Below, one piece after another: positions 58,308 to 64,000 of a stretch of 64,000 bases of DNA (the first letter of the stretch is position 1; every line of letters begins with the position of its first letter). The DNA is taken from the NCBI RefSeq assembly GCF_004681965.1, contig NZ_SMLL01000007.1, positions 248,001-312,000 on the forward strand, read 5' to 3'. The stretch comes from Ramlibacter rhizophilus (GTDB taxonomy: Bacteria; Pseudomonadota; Gammaproteobacteria; Burkholderiales; Burkholderiaceae_C). A model generated the notes under the pieces. It ran no database searches. It was given only the letters and a program-made list of their open reading frames with translations, and was not told the origin of the DNA. Made by a program: the position numbers and the translations under genes.

Positions 58308-58819
58308 AGGAAAGACTCGCCTACCGCCCCGCCACCGTCTCGCCGCAGCGCGCCGCCGTGCTGCGGGCCGAGATCGAGGCCTTCAACGCCGAGTACTGCG
58401 CGGCGCTGGACGCCAACGATGTCGAGCGCTGGCCGGACTTCTTTTCTGAGGACGCCACGTACCGCGTGACCTCGCGCGAGAACGCGCTGCTGGACATGCC
58501 GGTCGGCCTCGTGTACTGCGAAGGCGCCGACATGATCCGTGACCGCGCGCTGGCGGTGGCGCACTCGCAGATGTTCGCGCCGCGGCACATGCTGCACATG
58601 CTGGGCACCACGCGCGTGGTCGATGAAGCCGACGGGGTGATCGAGGCGCAGACGCCGTTCATCCTGGTGCAGACGCTGATCGAGGGGCCCTCCACCGTGC
58701 ACCTGGCCGGCACGTTCTACGACCGCTTCGTGCGCCGTGGCGAGCAGCTGCTGCTGGCGGACCGCCAGGTGGTCCATGACACCGAGGTGCTCGCGACCGC
58801 GCTGGCCTACCCCGTCTGA
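58304..58819 (+). CDS. Rieske oxygenase small (beta) subunit
   Basis: A 171-residue SnoaL-like beta subunit (AFNAEYCAALDANDVERWPDFF, DATYRVTSREN, RDRALAVAHSQMFAPRHMLH). It overlaps the alpha subunit by 4 bp and is needed for oligomer stability. The pair is distinct from that at 24332-26156. Confidence 0.9.
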   Translation: MKERLAYRPATVSPQRAAVLRAEIEAFNAEYCAALDANDVERWPDFFSEDATYRVTSRENALLDMPVGLVYCEGADMIRDRALAVAHSQMFAPRHMLHMLGTTRVVDEADGVIEAQTPFILVQTLIEGPSTVHLAGTFYDRFVRRGEQLLLADRQVVHDTEVLATALAYPV

Positions 58820-58838
58820 GTGCATCGAGGGAACCCGC

Positions 58839-59816
58839 ATGAACCGCACACCCAAGATCGCGCTGGAGGAGCACTTCTCCGCGCCCGGCTTCGCCGAGTA
58901 CTCCGTCGGCTTCACCCAGCTGCTCACCCCCGAGGTGCGCGCCGACCTCGGCGCCCGGCTCACCGACTTCGATTCGCAGCGCATCGGGGAGATGGACGCG
59001 GGCAACATCGAATACGTGGTCCTGTCGCAGACCGCCCCGGGTGTGCAGGCCGAGGCCGACGCGGCGCTGGCGATCCGCCGCGCGCGCGAGAACAACGAGT
59101 TCCTGGCCGAGCGCGTCGCCCGGCATCCGACGCGCTACGGCGCCTTCGCCCATGTGGCGCTGCAGGACCCCAAGGCGGCCGCCGACGAGCTGGAGCGCAC
59201 CGTGCGCGAGCACGGCTTCAAGGGCGCGATGGTCAACGGCCACACCCTGGGCCGCTACTACGAGGGCACCGCCTTCGACGTGTTCTGGGAGCGGGCGCAG
59301 GCGCTGGACGTCCCCATCTACCTGCACCCCGCCAGCTTCAGCCAGGTGCCGGCGCTGCTCGAGGGCATGCCCGTGCTGCATGGCGCCACCTGGGGCTGGG
59401 GTGTCGAGACCGCGGGCCATGCGCTGCGGCTGCTTTTCGGCGGGGTGTTCGATCGCTTTCCCCGGCTGCTGCTGCTGCTGGGTCACATGGGCGAGTTCCT
59501 GCCGTTCCAGCGCTGGCGCATGGACAGCCGCTTCGCCGCGTATCCAATGGGCGTCGAGCTGGCCCGCAAGCCCAGCGAATACTTCGGCAGCAACATCCTG
59601 ATCACGACCTCGGGCGTGTGCTCGGCGCCCTCGCTGGTCGGCGCCATCGGCGAAATGGGCGCCGAAGGCGTGCTGTTCTCCGTGGACTACCCCTACGAAT
59701 CGACAGCGCAGGCCTGCGAGTTCATCGAGCAGGCCCCGCTGGATGACCGCACCCGCGCCCTGGTCTGCCACGGCAACGCGCGGCGGATCTTCAAGCTGGC
59801 CGGCGGCGACCGCTGA
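58839..59816 (+). CDS. picC: Amidohydrolase-2-family decarboxylase, candidate 3,6-dihydroxypicolinate decarboxylase
   Basis: A 325-residue TIM-barrel enzyme of the ACMSD/gamma-resorcylate decarboxylase type. Metal and catalytic residues are in IALEEHF (Glu, His), PIYLHPASFS (His) and FSVDYPYES (Asp); LLLGHMGEFLPF carries the catalytic His. These enzymes remove CO2 from aromatic acids without O2. In the pathway it converts 3,6-dihydroxypicolinate to 2,5-dihydroxypyridine, and its place before the 2,5-dihydroxypyridine dioxygenase gene supports this. An ACMSD role (for 3-hydroxyanthranilate) is less likely because of the operon. Confidence 0.85.
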   Translation: MNRTPKIALEEHFSAPGFAEYSVGFTQLLTPEVRADLGARLTDFDSQRIGEMDAGNIEYVVLSQTAPGVQAEADAALAIRRARENNEFLAERVARHPTRYGAFAHVALQDPKAAADELERTVREHGFKGAMVNGHTLGRYYEGTAFDVFWERAQALDVPIYLHPASFSQVPALLEGMPVLHGATWGWGVETAGHALRLLFGGVFDRFPRLLLLLGHMGEFLPFQRWRMDSRFAAYPMGVELARKPSEYFGSNILITTSGVCSAPSLVGAIGEMGAEGVLFSVDYPYESTAQACEFIEQAPLDDRTRALVCHGNARRIFKLAGGDR

Positions 59817-59858
59817 CCGTTTTCCCCTCCCTGGTCCTCAACGCAGAAAGGACGAACC

Positions 59859-60902
59859 ATGCCCGTCAGTGACCACCAGATGATCAGCGCCTGGGACGAA
59901 GTGCTCAGGCTCAGCCAAGTCAAGGCGGGCCAGACCGTCTCGATCCTGTGCGGCCCGCACACGCACCCGCTGACGCTGCGCGCGGCCACCGTCTCCGCGC
60001 AGCGTGCCGGGGCCATCGTCACCAAGATCGAGCTGCCGCCGATCAATGCCGAGAAGGCCACCAGCCGCGACCTGCTCAACTATCTCGGCGAGACCCCGCT
60101 CACCGGCAACAAGGCCGCCATCGCGGCCTTGAAGAACAGCGACATCGTGCTGGACCTGATGCTGCTGCTGTTCTCGCCCGAGCAGATGGACATTTTGGAA
60201 TCGGGCACCAAGATCCTGCTGGCCGTCGAGCCGCCGGAGGTGCTCGTGCGCACGGTGCCCACCGAGGCCGACCGCCAGCGCGTGCTGGCCGCCTCGCAGT
60301 TGCTCAAGCGCGCCAAAACCATGCACGTCACCTCGCCCGCGGGCACCGACGTCACCTTCAAGATCGGCGACTTCCCCACCGTCTGTGAATACGCGTTCTG
60401 CGAGGAACCCGGGCGCTGGGACCACTGGCCCAGCGGCTTCCTGTTCACCTTCGCCAACGAGGGCGGCAGCGACGGCACCATCGTGATCGACAAGGGCGAC
60501 ATCCTGCTGCCGCAGAAGACCTACGCCTCGGACAAGATCACTCTGAAGGTCAGCGAAGGCTTCGTTCGCAGCATCGAGGGCGGCATCGACGCCGACCTCA
60601 TGCGGGAGTTCATGGAGGCCTACAAGGACCCGGAGGCCTATGCCATGTCGCACATCGGCTGGGGCATGCAGCCGCGCTGCCACTGGCACACGCTGTCGCT
60701 CTACGACCGCGAGCAGACCATCGCGATGGACGCGCGCTCGTTCGAGGGCAACTTCATGTTCTCGCTCGGCCCCAACAACGAGGTCGGCGGGCAGCGCAAG
60801 ACAGCCTGCCACCTGGACATTCCGCTGCGCAACTGCACGGTACGCGTGGACGACACGGTGGTGGTGCGCGACGGCAAGGTTCTCGACGAGGCGTTCCAAT
60901 GA
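59859..60902 (+). CDS. nicX: 2,5-dihydroxypyridine 5,6-dioxygenase
   Basis: A 347-residue iron enzyme of the peptidase M29-like fold that opens 2,5-dihydroxypyridine to N-formylmaleamate. The metal triad is at His265 (MSHIGWG), His318 and Asp320 (CHLDIPL), the same numbers as described for NicX from memory. CGPHTHPLTLRA and NEGGSDGTIVI are conserved family segments. An AGAAAGGA ribosome site lies before the start. Coupled by ATGA to the amidohydrolase gene. PicD is the equivalent in the picolinate pathway. Confidence 0.94.
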   Translation: MPVSDHQMISAWDEVLRLSQVKAGQTVSILCGPHTHPLTLRAATVSAQRAGAIVTKIELPPINAEKATSRDLLNYLGETPLTGNKAAIAALKNSDIVLDLMLLLFSPEQMDILESGTKILLAVEPPEVLVRTVPTEADRQRVLAASQLLKRAKTMHVTSPAGTDVTFKIGDFPTVCEYAFCEEPGRWDHWPSGFLFTFANEGGSDGTIVIDKGDILLPQKTYASDKITLKVSEGFVRSIEGGIDADLMREFMEAYKDPEAYAMSHIGWGMQPRCHWHTLSLYDREQTIAMDARSFEGNFMFSLGPNNEVGGQRKTACHLDIPLRNCTVRVDDTVVVRDGKVLDEAFQ

Positions 60903-61540
60903 GAAGCGACGAAGCCACCTACCGCAACCAGGGCTTTGGCGCCAGGATGGAGCCCAAGCCGCCCTATGGTCTGCTCATCGTCGACTTCGTCAACGGCTTC
61001 GCCGACCCGGGAAGTTTTGGCGGCGGCAACATCGGCACGGCCATCGAGACCACCCGCACGCTGCTCGCCCAGGCGCGGGCACGGCAGTGGCCGGTCGCGC
61101 ACACGCGCATCGTCTACCAGGACGACGGCGCCGACGGCAACATCTTCACCCTCAAGGTGCCCACGCTGCTGGCCCTGCACGAGGACAGCCCCGGCAGCCA
61201 GATCGTCCCGCAGTTGCAGCCGGTGGCCGGTGAGTTGGTGGTGCGCAAGACCAACCCGTCCGGCTTCTTTGGCACGCCACTTGCAAGCTGGCTGGCCAGC
61301 CGCGGCGTGCAGACCCTGCTGGTCGCCGGCTGCACCACCAGCGGATGCGTGCGGGCCAGCGTGGTCGACGCCATGTGCCACGGCTTTCGGCCGCTGGTCG
61401 TCACGGATTGCGTGGGCGACCGCTCGCTGCAGGCCCACGACGCCAACCTGTTCGACATGGACCAGAAGTACGCCACGTTGATGACCTGCGACGCCGCGCT
61501 GGAGGCCACGGCTCCGGATGCGCGCGCCCTCGGTGCCTGA
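60899..61540 (+). CDS. nicF: Maleamate amidohydrolase (isochorismatase-fold)
   Basis: A 213-residue cysteine hydrolase that splits maleamate into maleate and ammonia. Triad Asp29 (LIVDFVNGF), Lys117 (VVRKTNPSG) and Cys150 (GCTTSGCVRAS) is complete. YGLLIVDFVNGFADPGSFGGGN is like N-carbamoylsarcosine amidases and NicF. It acts between NicD and the isomerase NicE, both in the divergent operon. Clearly different from the RutB-like hydrolases of the first 16 kb. PicF is a synonym. Confidence 0.92.
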   Translation: MRSDEATYRNQGFGARMEPKPPYGLLIVDFVNGFADPGSFGGGNIGTAIETTRTLLAQARARQWPVAHTRIVYQDDGADGNIFTLKVPTLLALHEDSPGSQIVPQLQPVAGELVVRKTNPSGFFGTPLASWLASRGVQTLLVAGCTTSGCVRASVVDAMCHGFRPLVVTDCVGDRSLQAHDANLFDMDQKYATLMTCDAALEATAPDARALGA

Positions 61541-61586
61541 GGCGCCCACCGCTTCCTTTTCCAACCCCGCTTTCCGGAGACCGAAC

Positions 61587-62612
61587 ATGACCCTCTCCCT
61601 CAGCCGATTCCTCGTGTGGGTGTTCGCTACCTGTGCGGCCCTGACTTTCGCCGCCGCCGCATCGGCGCAGGCGCCCGAGAAGATCAAGGTGCGCCTGGAC
61701 TGGACACCCTGGGGCGCGCACGCGGCCATGCACCTGGCCCAGCAGAAGGGCTGGTACAAGGCGGCGGGGCTCGACGTCGAGATCGAGGATGGCAACGGCT
61801 CGGTGACCACGGTCCAGATCGTCGGCAGCAGTGACCAGTTCGACCTGGGCCACGCGGCCCTCGGCCCGATGATGATCGCCCGCGACAAGGGCCTGCCGGT
61901 GAAGGCGGTGGCGGTGTTCGCACGCACCAGCGACCTGGGCATGCTGGTGCCCGTGGATTCGGGGATCAAGGGTCCGGCGGACCTCAAGGGCAAGAAGGTG
62001 GCCTACACGGCCGGTTCGCTGGAAGCGCCTTTCATCGATGCCTTTCTCGCCGCCGGCGGTCTGAAGCGCAGCGACCTGGAACTGGTGAACGTGGACGCCG
62101 CCGCCAAGGCGGGCACTTACGTCTCCGGCCGCACCGACGCGGTCTTCTCGACCATTCCCTTCTTCGAGGCGATCGTCGCGCAGCCGCGCCCGTCCAACAG
62201 CATCCGCTTCGCCGACTACAAGCTGCCGATGCCCAGCTTCGGCCTGTTCACCTCGGAGAGCAAGCTGGCCAGCAGGCGCGAAGCCATCGCGAAGTTCGCC
62301 AGTGTCACTGCCGCCGCCTGGCAATACATCTACAACGGCCATGAGGACGAGGCGGTCGATGCGATCGTCGCCCAGCGGCCGCAGGCCAAGCTGGACAAGA
62401 AGATCCTGCGCGGACAGATCGAGTCGCTGCGCAGCTTCTTCAACCTGCCCGTGGCCGCCGGCCAGACGCTGGGCGCGCCTGTTGCCACCGACTGGAACGA
62501 CGCGGTCAAGACGCTCACGGACGCCAACCTGATCAAGTCGATCCGCAACGGCGCGGACTTCGTGGCGCCCGGGATGGTTCGCCCCATGCCGGCGATCAGC
62601 GGCGCCAAGTGA
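61587..62612 (+). CDS. NitT/TauT-type ABC transporter substrate-binding protein (NMT1/THI5-like)
   Basis: A 341-residue binding protein of the ThiY/NMT1 group. Signal peptide about 1-28 (TCAALTFAAAASAQ). KVRLDWTPWGAHAAMHLAQQKGWY is the typical opening; GNGSVTTVQIVGSSDQFDLGHAAL is the pocket. CGGAGA before ATG 61587. This group binds pyrimidine- and pyridine-like rings or amino-sulfonates, so picolinate is a sensible ligand. It is coupled with the ATPase behind by a GTGA overlap. Confidence 0.9.
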   Translation: MTLSLSRFLVWVFATCAALTFAAAASAQAPEKIKVRLDWTPWGAHAAMHLAQQKGWYKAAGLDVEIEDGNGSVTTVQIVGSSDQFDLGHAALGPMMIARDKGLPVKAVAVFARTSDLGMLVPVDSGIKGPADLKGKKVAYTAGSLEAPFIDAFLAAGGLKRSDLELVNVDAAAKAGTYVSGRTDAVFSTIPFFEAIVAQPRPSNSIRFADYKLPMPSFGLFTSESKLASRREAIAKFASVTAAAWQYIYNGHEDEAVDAIVAQRPQAKLDKKILRGQIESLRSFFNLPVAAGQTLGAPVATDWNDAVKTLTDANLIKSIRNGADFVAPGMVRPMPAISGAK

Positions 62613-63415
62613 GCGCCAGCGCGATCCAGGCGCGCGGCGTCGGCAAGGTCTACGCGGGGGAGCGCGCGCTCACCGCGCTGGAGGAGGTCTCGCTGGATGT
62701 GAAGCCGGGCGAGTTCGTGAGCATCCTCGGCCCGAGCGGCTGCGGCAAGAGCACCTTCCTGCGCTGCATCGCGGGGCTCGAGCGCATCACGGGGGGCGAG
62801 CTGGAGGTGGACGGGCGGGTGGTCGATGGGCCGCCCGACCACATCGGAATGGTGTTCCAGCGCGACGCGTTGCTGGAGTGGCGCAACATCGAACGCAACA
62901 TCCTGCTGCCGGTGGAGTTCGCCCGCAAGCCGGTGCGGGACTACCGGGATCGCGTGGCCGGCCTGCTGGCGCTCACCGGCCTGAGCGAGTTCGCCGACCG
63001 CTATCCCCGCGAGTTGTCCGGGGGCATGCGCCAGCGCGCGGCGATCTGCCGCGCGCTCGTCGACGATCCGCGCCTCTTGCTGATGGACGAGCCCTTCGGC
63101 GCACTCGATGCCCTGACGCGCGACCAGATGAACGTCGAGCTGCAACGCATCTGGCTGGAGACGCGCAACACGGTGGTGTTCGTCACGCACGGCATCGCCG
63201 AGGCCGTGTTCCTGGCGGACCGCGTGGTGGTCTTCTCGCCGCGGCCGGGCCGGGTGGCCGACATCATCGAAGTCGATCTGCCACGACCGCGCCGTCTGGG
63301 CGACCGCGAGACGGACAAGTTCGGCGCGTACACGGCGCGCATCCGCGCCCTCTTCAACGACATGGGCCTCATCAAGGAGCCGCCCGCGACCGCAGGCGAG
63401 GTGAACGCCGCATGA
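62609..63415 (+). CDS. NitT/TauT-type ABC transporter ATP-binding protein
   Basis: A 268-residue ATPase: Walker A GPSGCGKST, Q-loop FQRDALLEWRN, signature LSGGMRQR, Walker B LLLMDEPFGALD, switch His in VTHGIAEAVFLAD. GTG start at 62609 with GTGA overlap on the binding protein, and ATGA overlap with the permease gene. Partner of 61587-62612 and 63412-64000. Confidence 0.93.
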   Translation: MSASAIQARGVGKVYAGERALTALEEVSLDVKPGEFVSILGPSGCGKSTFLRCIAGLERITGGELEVDGRVVDGPPDHIGMVFQRDALLEWRNIERNILLPVEFARKPVRDYRDRVAGLLALTGLSEFADRYPRELSGGMRQRAAICRALVDDPRLLLMDEPFGALDALTRDQMNVELQRIWLETRNTVVFVTHGIAEAVFLADRVVVFSPRPGRVADIIEVDLPRPRRLGDRETDKFGAYTARIRALFNDMGLIKEPPATAGEVNAA

Positions 63416-64000
63416 GCACTTCCCTCGACAAAGCCCGCCGCGCCGTGGTGGGAGGAACCGCCCTCGTGGTGCTGCTGGTGCTGTGGGAAGTGGCCGTGCA
63501 CGTGCTGAAGGTGCGGCCGATCACCCTGCCGCCGCCGTCGACAGTGCTGCTGGAGCTCGCACGCGAGTGGCGCTGGTACCTCGACCACTGCTACTACACC
63601 CTGATCACGACGCTCGGCGGGTTCGCGCTGGCCGTGCTGGTCGGCGTCGGCCTGGCCATGCTGCTGGTGGCCTCGCGCAATTTCACCGACGCGGTCTATC
63701 CGATGATCGTGGCCCTGAACAGCGTGCCCAAGGTCGCGATCGCACCCCTGTTCGTGATCTGGATGGGAACGGGCTACGAGCCGAAGATCGCGATGGCATT
63801 CCTCATCTCCGTGTTCGCGGTGCTGGTGGACGCGGTCCACGGCCTGCGCTCCGTCCCCCAGGACGTGCTGGACCTCGGGCGCGTGCTCAAGGGCTCGCCG
63901 CTCGACTTCTTCCTCAAGGTACGCCTGCCCGGCGCGCTGCCCTCGATCCTGACCGGCATGAAGGTCGCCATCGCCTTGTCGCTGGTCGGCGCCATCGTCG
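63412..64000 (+). CDS. NitT/TauT-type ABC transporter permease, 3' end cut by window edge
   Basis: The first 196 codons of a permease. It starts MSTSLDKARRAVVGGTALVV; helices are ALVVLLVLWEVAVHVL, LITTLGGFALAVLVGVGLAMLL and IAMAFLISVFAVLVDAV, with the coupling loop VPQDVLDLGRVLKGSPLDFFLKVRLPGALPS. No stop is reached before base 64000, so the end of the operon lies outside. ATGA overlap with the ATPase. Confidence 0.9.
   Translation, partial: MSTSLDKARRAVVGGTALVVLLVLWEVAVHVLKVRPITLPPPSTVLLELAREWRWYLDHCYYTLITTLGGFALAVLVGVGLAMLLVASRNFTDAVYPMIVALNSVPKVAIAPLFVIWMGTGYEPKIAMAFLISVFAVLVDAVHGLRSVPQDVLDLGRVLKGSPLDFFLKVRLPGALPSILTGMKVAIALSLVGAIV

Noticed and set aside
58839..59816. Assignment as 2-amino-3-carboxymuconate semialdehyde decarboxylase for the 3-hydroxyanthranilate operon
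   Set aside because: Same superfamily, but the gene sits tightly between Rieske and 2,5-dihydroxypyridine dioxygenase genes over 40 kb away; picolinate pathway decarboxylase is more consistent.
44477..64000. Assignment of the cluster to nicotinate degradation
   Set aside because: The lower pathway genes are shared, but there is no NicC-type flavin monooxygenase and no cytochrome-c-fused NicB, while a decarboxylase and a Rieske system are present; picolinate fits better.
1..64000. tRNA, rRNA, CRISPR arrays, phage or IS elements
   Set aside because: No cloverleaf-like gene, repeat-spacer array, integrase or transposase could be recognised on either strand.

Overview
The window is a very GC-rich stretch of chromosome-like DNA, most probably from a betaproteobacterium of the Burkholderiales (Comamonadaceae, Variovorax/Ramlibacter-like). 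The signs are dense ATGA/GTGA-coupled operons, Bug (TctC) and TRAP binding proteins, DUF4148 proteins, a QseBC/PmrAB-like two-component pair and abundant aromatic-degradation genes. I saw no rRNA, tRNA, CRISPR array, prophage or insertion-sequence transposase.

Region A (1-17.9 kb) is a catabolic island. A left-pointing operon holds a class III ring-cleavage dioxygenase (LigA- and LigB-like), a RutB-like amidohydrolase, a carboxymuconolactone-decarboxylase-like protein, a 2-(hydroxy/amino)muconate-semialdehyde-type dehydrogenase and the start of a creatininase-family gene cut by the window edge. Facing it are a TauD-like dioxygenase, a Bug binding protein, a GntR regulator, and a RidA-ABC transporter-amidohydrolase-lactamase-fold operon. 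A second left-pointing operon has an amidase, 3-hydroxyanthranilate 3,4-dioxygenase, another RutB-like hydrolase and a LysR regulator with two DNA-binding domains. Together they look like degradation of an aminated aromatic compound through 2-aminomuconate-type intermediates. An AT-rich ATCGAT motif recurs in the promoters around the GntR gene.

Region B (18-33 kb) has an aldehyde dehydrogenase, an orphan hybrid histidine kinase, and a second aromatic cluster (cis-diol dehydrogenase, two-subunit Rieske oxygenase, LigB- and LigA-like cleavage enzyme) with a GntR regulator, a LivK-like binding protein and a cupin. It ends with a DUF4148 protein, a cytochrome c and a two-component pair whose probable binding sites (TTAG every 11 bp) lie upstream of the DUF4148 gene.

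Region C (33-44.5 kb) is mixed: NAD synthetase, an epimerase-VKOR fusion, a DUF2945 protein, a Bug-cupin pair, a ZIP transporter, then a membrane-anchored ferredoxin-adenylate cyclase head to head with a Crp/Fnr regulator. Two genes further on (DUF4148 and YceI) are preceded by matching TGTGCG-N4-CGCACA palindromes.

Region D (44.5-64 kb, running off the right edge) is the most informative part: two divergent operons that encode what looks like a complete picolinate pathway. A molybdenum hydroxylase, a Rieske oxygenase with ferredoxin and reductase, an amidohydrolase-family decarboxylase, 2,5-dihydroxypyridine dioxygenase, N-formylmaleamate deformylase, maleamate amidohydrolase and maleate isomerase would take picolinate to fumarate. 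A MarR regulator, a TRAP transporter and an ABC transporter complete it. Key catalytic residues are conserved throughout, and both operons start from one 396-bp control region with two copies of a TCAGTACAC element placed just downstream of the -10 boxes.
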